Shown here in pieces: positions 33,381-41,304 of a DNA stretch of 64,000 nucleotides. Each line of letters begins with the position of its first letter. Position 1 is the stretch's first letter. Under the pieces are notes generated by a model. That model had not been told where the DNA came from, did no database searches, and saw nothing but the letters and a program-made list of their open reading frames with translations. Source of the DNA: Actinobacteria bacterium OK074 (GTDB lineage: Bacteria; Actinomycetota; Actinomycetes; Streptomycetales; Streptomycetaceae); contig LJCV01000275.1 of NCBI GenBank assembly GCA_001298575.1, forward strand, positions 124,001 to 188,000, read 5' to 3'. The position numbers were made by a program, and so were the translations under genes.

Positions 33381-33539
33381 TCAGGCGTCGGTGCCCGCCG
33401 CCGGGTCCTCGGCCGCGGACGCTTCGGTCATCGGCCAGCCCTCGGCGGAGACGCTGGAGGTGTGGGCGGTGGTGCGGACGGTCTCGTCGGCACCGCGCAG
33501 TTCGTCCACGGAGGCGAGGAAGCTGCTGATCTGGTCCAT
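33381..33539 (-). CDS. Candidate RiPP precursor peptide, 52 residues
   Basis: It starts at ATG 33539 with GGAAGGA 9 nt upstream. The first ~19 residues (MDQISSFLASVDELRGADE) look like a helical leader. The rest is rich in hydroxyl residues (T20, T23, T24, T27, S28, S29, S31, T38, S41) with a single Trp (W35 in AEGWPMTE) and ends DPAAGTDA. No FxSxx C-terminus is present, so it is not a classic FxsA peptide. Its place between the kinase and the HExxH gene, short length and flanking hairpin support a precursor. The core boundary and the modified residues are not determined. Confidence 0.65.
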   Translation of the reverse strand: MDQISSFLASVDELRGADETVRTTAHTSSVSAEGWPMTEASAAEDPAAGTDA

Positions 33540-33650
33540 GTGTACTCGTCCTTCCAAAGCAGGGGTTGATGTGGCCGTGCACCGTCTGGACGGCATGGTG
33601 CGGCGGCGAGCGGGCGCTGGGCACAGCACCTCCTTCCGGGTGACGGTGCG

Positions 33651-34559
33651 TCAGTTACGGTGCGCGGATGGCACAGTGGCGAGGTCGGCCGTGTGGCGCA
33701 GGGCGTCGCGCAGCTCGCTCATGGACGGCCTGTTCTCAGGCGCGGGGGCGAGTGCTGCGGCAATGAGCGGGCGGAGGGCCGCGGGGACCGCGTCGAGTCG
33801 GGAGTGGCCGTGGCGAGGGATGTCCCCGCACAGAAAGCGGTAGGCCAGGACCGCGAGGCTGAAGGTATCGGCGGCTGGAGCAGCGCGGTCGTAGGAGGTG
33901 GCGTACTCGGGGGGCCAGTGGACCTCCGGGCCTCGGATGGCGGGCCCGCGGGGGGTGTCGGTGCGGCGGGCAGCACCGAGGTCGGTGATCATCCCGTGCC
34001 CGTCCGAGATAAGGATGTTCTCCTGGTACACGTCGCGGTGCACGATTCCGTGCTCGTGCAGTTGACGCAGTCCTTCGGCGACATCGGCCAGGATGCCCAG
34101 CCCGGCCCCCGGTTGGTCGCGGTCGCAGGCAGTGGCGGCAAGGAGGGGACGGAAGTTGCCGCCAGAACAGTAGGGCATGGTGTACCAGTCGAACCGGTCG
34201 GTGCTGCCTTCCTGGAGCAGCGGCACGACGTGCCCGTCGGGCGGGACCGCGCGGGTGACGGCGATCTCGTGGCGGAAGTCCTCGCGTGTCAGGGCCCGTT
34301 CGTCTTCGGTCATCTCCGCGTACCAGTAGAAGCCGTAGGAGGCTTTGCGGATGTCCTCGTCCAACTCGGCCAGGACGTGGTTGCTGCCGAAGCCGGCCTT
34401 GAGGACTACCGCGGGTGCGTCGCCGCGGCTGACGAGGACCAGGGTGCTGGCGCGGGTGAAGGAGAGCAGGTCGTGGACCTGCCACCCGGTCTCACGGATG
34501 TGGTCCAGGACCCAGACGGCGGGGTGCAGGGGGTGCAGGCGCATGGGGCGGCTCCTCAT
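33651..34559 (-). CDS. Protein-kinase-fold enzyme of the RiPP operon
   Basis: 302 residues from ATG 34559, overlapping the upstream stop (ATGA). Kinase motifs are in order: the lysine K54 in AVVLKAGF, E98 in FRHEIAV, the catalytic loop HRDVYQENIL (H164, D166, N171), and DLG (183-185) in place of DFG, then an APE-like region (RGPEVHWPPEYATSYDRAAP). The Gly-rich loop is weak. It is a full-length single-domain kinase with no membrane segment. It might phosphorylate the Ser/Thr-rich precursor, as kinase steps precede elimination in class III-V lanthipeptides, but no lyase gene is recognised. Confidence 0.82.
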   Translation of the reverse strand: MRSRPMRLHPLHPAVWVLDHIRETGWQVHDLLSFTRASTLVLVSRGDAPAVVLKAGFGSNHVLAELDEDIRKASYGFYWYAEMTEDERALTREDFRHEIAVTRAVPPDGHVVPLLQEGSTDRFDWYTMPYCSGGNFRPLLAATACDRDQPGAGLGILADVAEGLRQLHEHGIVHRDVYQENILISDGHGMITDLGAARRTDTPRGPAIRGPEVHWPPEYATSYDRAAPAADTFSLAVLAYRFLCGDIPRHGHSRLDAVPAALRPLIAAALAPAPENRPSMSELRDALRHTADLATVPSAHRN

Positions 34560-35200
34560 ATTCGTGCCGTGGGCGGGGCGGCTTCACTCAGCCGTTCCAG
34601 GCAGGCTGCGGTCAGCAGGTCGAGATCACGCTCGGTGGTGCATGGGTGCCGCAGCACGGGCAGCCCTGTCGTCTCGGTCCAGGCCGTGGCGGCCTGTTCG
34701 TACAGGTAGGCGAGCCGGTGGGCGGTGGACGGGTCCTCGCCGAAGCGGCGCGCGGTGGTCCTGCGGGAGAGCCGTGCGCTGCACAGTTCAGGCCCGGTGG
34801 TCAGCAGGACGGTCACTTCCGCCCGCAGGGGTGTCACCTCGGCCAGCTGGCGAATGTAGCCGTCGACGGGGCGGCCGTGGAGCAGGGCGAGGAGGCAGGC
34901 GGTCGACAGGGTGAGCCGGTCGGCGACCACTGGGCCCAAGGACAGGGCGGGGCCGAGGTTGTGGCGCGCGTGGAGTTCCAGGTCACGGCGGGCGGCAGCC
35001 AGTGCCTGCTCGCGGGTGGCCGCCGGGCGGCCGGCCCGCAGACCGATGAGGGTGCGGGTAGCCTCCAACGACAGCCAGGAGAACTGGCCGATGTGCCCAA
35101 GGCGGATTTCTTCGGCCACCGCGGCGGACAGGAGTCGGTCGCGCAGCGTGCTCTTCCCGGCTCCGGCGATCCCTTCCAACGCGAGCAGCATGCTGCTCAT
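34556..35200 (-). CDS. Thymidylate-kinase-like P-loop protein
   Basis: 214 residues from ATG 35200, coupled to both neighbours through ATGA overlaps. The P-loop is EGIAGAGKSTLRDRL (K16). The DRL segment PVVADRLTLSTACLL resembles the DRY/DRF region of nucleotide kinases, and LRAEVTVLLTTGPELCSARL matches the strand before the lid. The lid region (RLSRRTTARRFGEDPST) is Arg-rich. A dTMP kinase has no obvious use here, so it may phosphorylate a peptide or sugar-like substrate in the pathway. This is inferred from context. Confidence 0.72.
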   Translation of the reverse strand: MSSMLLALEGIAGAGKSTLRDRLLSAAVAEEIRLGHIGQFSWLSLEATRTLIGLRAGRPAATREQALAAARRDLELHARHNLGPALSLGPVVADRLTLSTACLLALLHGRPVDGYIRQLAEVTPLRAEVTVLLTTGPELCSARLSRRTTARRFGEDPSTAHRLAYLYEQAATAWTETTGLPVLRHPCTTERDLDLLTAACLERLSEAAPPTARI

Positions 35201-35928
35201 CCTTCGGGCTTCTCGGCGATCAACCAGCTGATGAACTTCGCGACCCGGCCCCGCGTCACCGGCTCGGTGCCATGGGTGAGCTGGGATCCGTACAGCAGGG
35301 CGGTGCCCGGGGCGGGGCTCACGTTCCACCGGGTGCGAGGCATAGCCGCGTACCAGTCGGCGGAATGATCGGCTCCGTCGTGGGCAAGCCACATGCCGTC
35401 CGCGTAGCCGTGCTCCCCGGCCCGGTGCAGGTGAGTGGCCCACAGGCGGTCGCTGGAGGAACTCTCGATATAGAACGCGCCGCCGGCCTCCGCCTCGCTG
35501 ATCACCACGCTGATTCCGGCGATCTGCCGGGGCCAGGCGAGCGGGTCGGGGGCAATACCGTCGAGGTGTCCGGTGATGTGCTGGCCGGGGCCGTACTCGA
35601 CGTACGTCCACGGTCGGCAGGCGGTGATCGACGGCATGACGCGGGACAGGGCGGAACGGGAGCGGTCGAAAGCGTGCTGGAGCACCTGTTCGGCCTCGGC
35701 CGGGATCTTGGGTATCTCCATCCGCCCGGCCGGCTCGTACACCGTCATCGCCTGGTCGTGGGAATGGCCGGGGATCTCGTGGATGGAGACGGTCCGTTCC
35801 TCACCGAAGCGGGTGCGAGCCTCTTCGGTGAGGAAGTCGTTCATCACGGCGCTGAGCCGGGCTTGGTCACTGGTGTCGAGGAATCCCTCGATGCTGCCGA
35901 CCGTGACGGTCTCGGCGATGTGGATCAC
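35197..35928 (-). CDS. 2OG-Fe(II) oxygenase
   Basis: 243 residues from GTG 35928 (GTGA overlap with the preceding gene). The iron ligands are visible: H121 and D123 in QHITGHLDG and H219 in GSQLTHGTEPVTRGR, with R226 or R228 suited to bind 2-oxoglutarate. The surrounding jelly-roll strands (IAGISVVISEAEAGGAFYIE; WNVSPAPGTALLYGSQLTHG) fit the prolyl-hydroxylase-like group. It is cytoplasmic, within the operon of the radical SAM enzyme. It probably adds a hydroxyl to the peptide, giving the cluster two separate oxygenase types together with the HExxH protein. Confidence 0.85.
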   Translation of the reverse strand: MIHIAETVTVGSIEGFLDTSDQARLSAVMNDFLTEEARTRFGEERTVSIHEIPGHSHDQAMTVYEPAGRMEIPKIPAEAEQVLQHAFDRSRSALSRVMPSITACRPWTYVEYGPGQHITGHLDGIAPDPLAWPRQIAGISVVISEAEAGGAFYIESSSSDRLWATHLHRAGEHGYADGMWLAHDGADHSADWYAAMPRTRWNVSPAPGTALLYGSQLTHGTEPVTRGRVAKFISWLIAEKPEG

Positions 35929-36548
35929 GAACCGGTCCTCCTCGTCTTGAGCACGCGGCGGATGTCGTCCAGGCCGGTGCAGTGGTTGAGCCAACTGGCC
36001 ACGGGATGACGCGTGGTGGCGGTCGGGTCGGCCCACAGGGACAGCAGTTCTCCGGTCAGCGGCAGTTCCTCGGTTTCCGGGAGTGCCTCCGGCACAGTGC
36101 GCCGGTCCAGCGCGGGGCAGCGGGTCGTGTGCTGCTCGGCGAAGACCCGGCCCAGCCGGGCCGCCGCCGCGTTTTCGCAAACGTGCAGGAGGGTTTCGGC
36201 GGGTTCGGCCTGCCGGTAGCTGTGGTACTCCGTCTGTGCCCATCCGGCCGTGATCGCTGCGGCTGTGGAGGTGACGTGGCAGGTGGCGCAGCACGTACCG
36301 TCGCTCTGCGGGCACGGCCGGTGGTGGGCCGGGAGGGTGGCCGCGATATCGACGAGGGACATCCAGGCGGAGTCCGGCAGGACTTCGCCAACGGCACGTT
36401 GGCCTGGGTCTGCGGCGTGGTTGCAGCACTCCGGGCCCGGCTCGGAGGGTGTGCCGGGGCGGAGCGCGGGTTCGATGAACAGGGCGTGGAAGTAAACGAT
36501 CCGTCCGAGTAACTGGTGGATCGTCAGCACGTCCGTGGCGCTGCTCAC
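35925..36548 (-). CDS. Cys-rich hypothetical protein of the RiPP operon
   Basis: 207 residues from GTG 36548, coupled to the radical SAM gene by GTGA. It has clustered Cys and His (PGPECCNHAADPGQRAVG; HHRPCPQSDGTCCATCHVTS; ARLGRVFAEQHTTRCPALDR), suggesting a metal or Fe-S site. The N-terminus (LTIHQLLGRIVYFHALFIEP) is helical. No family is recognised. As it is encoded between the radical SAM enzyme and the oxygenase, it may be a partner or scaffold protein. Confidence 0.65.
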   Translation of the reverse strand: MSSATDVLTIHQLLGRIVYFHALFIEPALRPGTPSEPGPECCNHAADPGQRAVGEVLPDSAWMSLVDIAATLPAHHRPCPQSDGTCCATCHVTSTAAAITAGWAQTEYHSYRQAEPAETLLHVCENAAAARLGRVFAEQHTTRCPALDRRTVPEALPETEELPLTGELLSLWADPTATTRHPVASWLNHCTGLDDIRRVLKTRRTGS

Positions 36549-38425
36549 GACGGCACTCCTGCGGCGGTGTGCTGTACGAGGCAGCAGCAGCCGCCGTCCC
36601 CCGCGGGAGTCTCACCGCGCAGTGCGTCGGCGACGGCTTCGGTGGCCGTGTCCACCGCAGCCGAGTACGCCTGCCACCCGTAGCCGCGGGCCGGCCGCAG
36701 CGCCAGGTCGAGCACCGGGGTGGTTCCGGCGGTGATTTCGCAGGTCAGCTCCGCGCGGCCGACCGTCACTTCCACGGCGCCGGGGAGAGCGGGTGCGACC
36801 GCGGTGATAGCCCGGCACAGGGCGGCGGCGGCCTGTGCGTATTCGGCGCGGTCGCGGGGGAGGATGCCGACCCGCCGTTCGGCGGGCTCAAGCTCCATTC
36901 CGGGGTACGGGTGGCCCTGGCAGCTGTCGTACGTGACCAGTCCCCACGATCGGGTGACCGCGTCAACCAGGGGCCGCACTCCGGGTTCGATCGCCTCGGT
37001 CCACTGGGGATGAGCCGGGTCGAGGTCGTCGGCCTCCTGGATACCGGGCAGGCCGACGGTGTTGATGTTGCCGTGCGCGCTGGTCTGCAGCCGCACCGGG
37101 TGCCGGGGCGTGTCGGGGCTGTTCCAGCGGGCGAGGAAGTCAGCAACGTCGCGCATGCTGTTCGGGGTGCGGGGGCGCCAGCGCACCGTACGGCACCAGG
37201 TACCGGCCGGATGGGCGGGCTGGGCGAGGAGTGCAGCGATCCCGTCGACCATCCGCATCCGGTAGTCGCAGTAGGCGTCCTGGTCCCCGGCCTCGTCCTG
37301 GCGCTGGCGTGTGGCCACGCAGCCGCCGCCGCACGTGGACCTGTAGGAACAGGTGGTACATCGCTCCATCAGGGCCTTGCCCTGATTCAGCAGCGGCAGC
37401 CGCCGCTGCGCCGCAATGACCGTGTCCTGGTCGGATGTCTCGTCCAGGCGAGTGAGCTGGGCCTGTGGCCAGGGCAGTTCGTCGCAGCTGCCGAGCCGTC
37501 CGTCCGGATAGAGGGTAAAGACGTGGTCGCACTTCAGATCGGAGAAATGGCAGAAGGCGGTGTCCAGCCCGCGCAGCCGCCGGATCGTGGACACCGTCGG
37601 CTCAAGTTTGATACGGGCGAAGTGCCCGGCGCTGATCCACCGGATCGTGGCGGTGAGTACGAACTCGGCGTACTGGGCCGGGCTGATCGCCCACGCGGTG
37701 CCACCGACACCGCGTACCGCGGCGTCCTGGAGCCGCCGGCTCGCGGGAACGCGCCGTCCCTTCGCGGAAGTGGCGCGCTCGACGCTGGCGTCGAAGCAGG
37801 GTACGAAGCTGACTGCGTTGACCGCCTCGAAGCCGACGAGGTGGTCAAGGACGGCTTCGGCACGGCCGAGAACGGCCGGGGTAACCGCGGCGATCACTCC
37901 GGCCTTCCGGCCCCGGTCGGCCAACAGCCGCAGGGCGGCAGTGACCCGCGGGTAGACCGGCTGGCCGTCGTAGCCGACCCGCCAGGCATTTCCCGCCGCG
38001 TCCCCGTCCAGGGATATACCGATACGAAGGTCCGGGTACAGGGTGTCGAAGAGATCCAGCCACTGCTCGTCCAGCAACACACCGTTGGTCTGCATCGAGA
38101 CACGGACCACAGTGGGCTGGGCGGCCAGTTCACCCAGGACGTCGGCGACGTGGTCGCGCCCTGCCGACAAGGGTTCACCACCGTGGAGTTCGACGGCGAG
38201 GGGACGCCCCCGGAAGAGTTCGGCCAGTCGGCGCACCTGACCGGCCTCGATCCTGGCTCCCCCCGGGGCCTCCTTACGTTTCTCGTAGCAGTACAGGCAG
38301 TCGATGTCGCAGGTTTCACCGCGTAACTTCAAGATCACCGATACGGCGTCGGTATCCCCGGCGTCCAGGCCGCGATACAGCGCTTCGATCGGATGGCGCT
38401 CGTGCTGTTCGGTGGTGCGGTGCAT
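36545..38425 (-). CDS. Radical SAM/SPASM peptide-modifying enzyme
   Basis: 626 residues from ATG 38425 after GGGAGGCAG. The SAM cluster is CDIDCLYCYEKR (C39, C43, C46) and the GGEP-type motif follows in VELHGGEPLSAGRDHV. The SPASM region has CDELPW and CTTCSYRSTCGGGC for auxiliary Fe-S clusters. From ~residue 405 it has an extra ~220-residue domain (SWGLVTYDSCQGHPYPGMEL; RRVGILPRDRAEYAQAAAAL) that I do not recognise. Such enzymes form thioether or C-C crosslinks or epimerise residues in RiPP precursors. It is the first gene of the five-gene overlapping operon. Confidence 0.9.
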   Translation of the reverse strand: MHRTTEQHERHPIEALYRGLDAGDTDAVSVILKLRGETCDIDCLYCYEKRKEAPGGARIEAGQVRRLAELFRGRPLAVELHGGEPLSAGRDHVADVLGELAAQPTVVRVSMQTNGVLLDEQWLDLFDTLYPDLRIGISLDGDAAGNAWRVGYDGQPVYPRVTAALRLLADRGRKAGVIAAVTPAVLGRAEAVLDHLVGFEAVNAVSFVPCFDASVERATSAKGRRVPASRRLQDAAVRGVGGTAWAISPAQYAEFVLTATIRWISAGHFARIKLEPTVSTIRRLRGLDTAFCHFSDLKCDHVFTLYPDGRLGSCDELPWPQAQLTRLDETSDQDTVIAAQRRLPLLNQGKALMERCTTCSYRSTCGGGCVATRQRQDEAGDQDAYCDYRMRMVDGIAALLAQPAHPAGTWCRTVRWRPRTPNSMRDVADFLARWNSPDTPRHPVRLQTSAHGNINTVGLPGIQEADDLDPAHPQWTEAIEPGVRPLVDAVTRSWGLVTYDSCQGHPYPGMELEPAERRVGILPRDRAEYAQAAAALCRAITAVAPALPGAVEVTVGRAELTCEITAGTTPVLDLALRPARGYGWQAYSAAVDTATEAVADALRGETPAGDGGCCCLVQHTAAGVPS

Positions 38426-38461
38426 CGGCTGCCTCCCGGGGTGGCCGTGACCGGACAGGGA

Positions 38462-38896
38462 TCAGTCGAACAGGCGCCCCAGGAGGGCGCCCTGGCCGGA
38501 CTGGAGGATGTGAGCGGCCTCCAGCGGGATCCAGAAGCACTCGAAATGAGTGGGCTCCTGCTCCCCGTCATGGTCCTCCTGGCTCGTCCACCGCGCGGGG
38601 GTGGGTTCGGCCAGCTCCAGGTGGAAGACATGGCGGTGTTGGATCTCTGCCCGGTACGGGCTGATGTCGTACTCGGCCTCGCCGAGCTTCTTCACGATCT
38701 TGAAGTCCGTCAGGCCGGTCTCCTCGCGAGCCTCCCGCAGCGCCGCCGCCTCCGGCGTCTCACCGGCGCGGATACTGCCGGCCGGGACCTGGATACCCAC
38801 TTCCTCGTAGCTGTAGTCGGTGTGTCGGAACACCAGCAGTTCTCCGTCACGCACGACGTAACACAGCACTTTGTCCTTGGTGGCCTTCTCGGGCAC
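38462..38896 (-). CDS. Nudix hydrolase
   Basis: 144 residues from GTG 38896 preceded by GAGGAAGTACCC; longer starts give low-complexity sequence. The Nudix box is complete: GSIRAGETPEAAALREAREE followed by TG. The substrate strand VLCYVVRDGELLVFRHTDYS precedes it. It lies 36 bp upstream of the radical SAM gene in the same direction and may be in its operon, though Nudix genes are common passengers. The substrate is unknown. Confidence 0.88.
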   Translation of the reverse strand: MPEKATKDKVLCYVVRDGELLVFRHTDYSYEEVGIQVPAGSIRAGETPEAAALREAREETGLTDFKIVKKLGEAEYDISPYRAEIQHRHVFHLELAEPTPARWTSQEDHDGEQEPTHFECFWIPLEAAHILQSGQGALLGRLFD

Positions 38897-39129
38897 GGGT
38901 ACTTCCTCTTTCTTTCGTTGAACCAGACGCGTGCCCGGTGGCGGCTGGAGACACAGCCCACGGCTGCGCCCGGTGACGGACCGCCAACGTCGGGCAAACG
39001 ACCTTGAGTTTAGGCCGAAGCAGCGCCCGTCAGGACAGCGCGAAAATGGTCGAACTCGCTTGCGGTACTGGAAAGATGACGCAAATTCGGCCATCGATAC
39101 GTTCGGCCCCAGGCTCTGGGCGGGGAGCA

Positions 39130-39987
39130 CTATCCGACGCGTACACGGATGTAGGTGCGATCGTCGTAGCTGCTTGCCCCCGGGCTTACCGCCTTGGTCG
39201 AGGCGTGCTCGCCAATACGCAGCGGGTCTGAGGCGAGAGAGGCGGCAAGATTGGCCTCGGCCTCTCTCAAGGTCGGTGCGGCCCACACGTAGCCGTCGGA
39301 GGCGAGCACGACCTCGGTGACGCTCTCGTCCAAGTCGAACACTTCCAAGTAGCGCGGCGGAACCCGCCGGCCGTCCAGCACCCCAAAGCCGAGCGGATTG
39401 TCACCATCGGTGTTGGCCAAAACATTCTGGGCCTTGAGAATGGGCATGACCATCTCACGCCCAGGGTCAGTTGCAGCGAGCGCCTCCATGCTGTCGCCCT
39501 GGGCCAGTCGGCAATGCAACAACGCCGCCCGCGCGCCAGCTACAGCACGGTCGATTTCCTTCTCCGCGGGATGGGTTTCCCAGTGTCCGTCGCGGCGGAT
39601 TGCGACGTGGACGTCGCCGACGCGCCAGATCTGGCCGCGCTCCGGGAGGAGCACGGCGGCGACGGCGCTGGGTGCCAGCAAGTCGTCCGTCGAGATCGAC
39701 CAGTTCCGGCGTAGGGCTGCGAGTTGATCGGTGACCGCGTCGAGGGCGGCGGCCGGGGCCGAGCCGGCCGGGAGGGTCTGGAGCGTACCGGCCACGCATT
39801 CTGCGGCCCGTGCGCCGCCCGTCTTCCCGCCGTAGTCACGACCGCTCTTATCGGTCGCGCCGTCCACGACAGCAACAAGAGTGAGGGCCTCACCGTCGTA
39901 GGCGAGGGCGAGGCGATCCTCACCGTCACCACCGGCCTGCTTGGATACCGTCAACTTCTCGACCACGATCCACTTGTTCGATATCAC
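39130..39987 (-). CDS. PP2C-like protein phosphatase (copy 1)
   Basis: 285 residues from ATG 39987. PP2C motifs are present: VVDGATDKSGRDYGGKTGG (metal Asp and Gly), WRVGDVHVAIRRDG, TEVVLASDGYVWAAP, and a C-terminal SSYDDRTYIRVRV. These residues bind two Mn/Mg ions for Ser/Thr phosphatase activity. It lacks membrane or sensor domains. The copy at 56093 shares the same domain order and many blocks (VVDGATDKSGRDYGG, GFGVLDGRRVP/GRPVP, VLASDGY), so the two are paralogues within one window. No kinase gene is adjacent. Confidence 0.82.
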   Translation of the reverse strand: MISNKWIVVEKLTVSKQAGGDGEDRLALAYDGEALTLVAVVDGATDKSGRDYGGKTGGARAAECVAGTLQTLPAGSAPAAALDAVTDQLAALRRNWSISTDDLLAPSAVAAVLLPERGQIWRVGDVHVAIRRDGHWETHPAEKEIDRAVAGARAALLHCRLAQGDSMEALAATDPGREMVMPILKAQNVLANTDGDNPLGFGVLDGRRVPPRYLEVFDLDESVTEVVLASDGYVWAAPTLREAEANLAASLASDPLRIGEHASTKAVSPGASSYDDRTYIRVRVG

Positions 39988-40046
39988 TTTTGTTCCCCAG
40001 TGGGCTCACGGACTGGCTGAGATGGTTATTACCAGTGGGCAGGAGG

Positions 40047-40571
40047 TCACGTGCCGAGGGGGATCCTCGCCACGTCGTCCCACGTGATCGTCTTGGCGTG
40101 GGCGTCCGCGGTGACGTCAACGAGGTGCACGGCATCGATGTGCATCGGGGCGTGGCCCGGCCGTACTTCGTTGCGCAGCTTCCTCTGCACCTGGTCGGAG
40201 TCGCATTCCTCGGCCGCATATCCGAGCGTGAGGTGCGGGACCTTGGTGGGATAGCCCGTCGCGTTGGGCCCGCGCACCGTCTGGATCGCGGCGCGGACTG
40301 TGGTGTGGAGGTCGTTGAGGGGCTCGTCGGGATGGACGTCGGCGATCACTCCGGTTGCGTACGACTCAAGCGATCCGATCATGATGTCGAACGGCTCGAC
40401 GTCCGCGAGGCGCATGCCCAGCTCTGCTACGAGGGCGTCGCGTTCGGCCTGTGTGATCTCTGCTCCCACGCGGTCGGTGATCTGGTCGACGGTGATGTGA
40501 AGCCAGCGGTCCTCCACGCAGGTGATCGGAAACTCCCGCAGGACCACCCGTCCCCGGGTGTAGGTCCGCAA
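40047..40571 (-). CDS. 2H phosphoesterase (2'-5' RNA ligase-like), copy 1
   Basis: 174 residues from 40571. The two HxT motifs of the 2H superfamily are H25-I-T27 in WLHITVDQI and H113-L-T115 in VPHLTLGYAAEE. The end (APMHIDAVHLVDVTADAHAK) matches the superfamily's last strand. Relatives open or ligate 2'-5' or cyclic phosphate bonds. The N-terminal strand before the first motif is shorter than in the copy at 50918, so a small frameshift or alternative start near 40580 is possible. The substrate is unknown. Confidence 0.78.
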   Translation of the reverse strand: MRTYTRGRVVLREFPITCVEDRWLHITVDQITDRVGAEITQAERDALVAELGMRLADVEPFDIMIGSLESYATGVIADVHPDEPLNDLHTTVRAAIQTVRGPNATGYPTKVPHLTLGYAAEECDSDQVQRKLRNEVRPGHAPMHIDAVHLVDVTADAHAKTITWDDVARIPLGT

Positions 40572-40680
40572 TCGGAATGTCCCGTTCCGTCGTGACCGCC
40601 TGCATGTTCTCGTGTTGTCTCATTCGGATGGCCCGGCATTCCGTCTCGCGATCTTGTCCCTTCGCGTTGTCCGAGGTCGC

Positions 40681-41175
40681 TCAGCAACCATGCATGCGTC
40701 GGTCATACTCTGCAGCTGGTTCCAGACCCATCGCGGCGCGTCGTTCGTCGAGCCGGTCGGGATCGGCAACGGGCTGCGGGCGTAGGTTCGAGCCGTCTGG
40801 CTCGTGGGTGTACTGCGTTCCGTACACCTGGGGTTCGCCAGCCGCGACCAGAGCCCGGTCGGTGAGATAGGCCAGGTGGCGTGGAAGGGCGTCTCCGGCC
40901 GCGACCGCGGCCTTCAGGAGTTCGAGCGCCTGGCGCTGGAAAGCAGGGTCGAGATCGGCGTGCTGGGCAAGAAGCCATGCCTCATCGGCTCCCTGCTCGC
41001 CGACCAACGCCACGCCTGGCCAGCCCTGTTCAACGATGACCTGTTTGAGCCAGGCCGTGTTGTCGACATCGATCCGGCTCATCTCGCGCCCGTCATGGGT
41101 TTCGGCCGCGAGGCGCCGCGCCGCTTGGTCTTCTTCGGCGCGGCGGTGAAGTTCGGCGGCGAGGTCGTCGTTCAT
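40681..41175 (-). CDS. DUF6624-like protein
   Basis: 164 residues from ATG 41175 (MNDDLAAELHRRAEEDQAAR). The pattern ELHRRAEEDQAARRL, then WLKQVIVEQGWPGVALVGEQ, DEAWLLAQHADLDPAFQRQA and LAYLTDRALVAAGEPQVYGT is the full DUF6624 signature as I know it. The function of the family is unknown. It is soluble and single-domain. It lies in a row of minus-strand genes with gaps of 100 bp or more, so it is probably transcribed separately. Confidence 0.75.
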   Translation of the reverse strand: MNDDLAAELHRRAEEDQAARRLAAETHDGREMSRIDVDNTAWLKQVIVEQGWPGVALVGEQGADEAWLLAQHADLDPAFQRQALELLKAAVAAGDALPRHLAYLTDRALVAAGEPQVYGTQYTHEPDGSNLRPQPVADPDRLDERRAAMGLEPAAEYDRRMHGC

Positions 41176-41304
41176 TGCGGGCCGTTTTTCTCGTTCGTCA
41201 CTTTGATCAGGAAAGGAACGCAGTGCGTCGTCCGGCACCGGTCACGAGGAGCGTGCGGGCACCTTGGGATGCGTAGGCCGAGCGGACTTCAGGTCCTGGT
41301 TCTG

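Noticed and set aside
33381..33539. FxSxx-type (FxsA) precursor
   Set aside because: C-terminus is AAGTDA with no Phe-x-Ser; only the neighbouring enzyme types recall that system.
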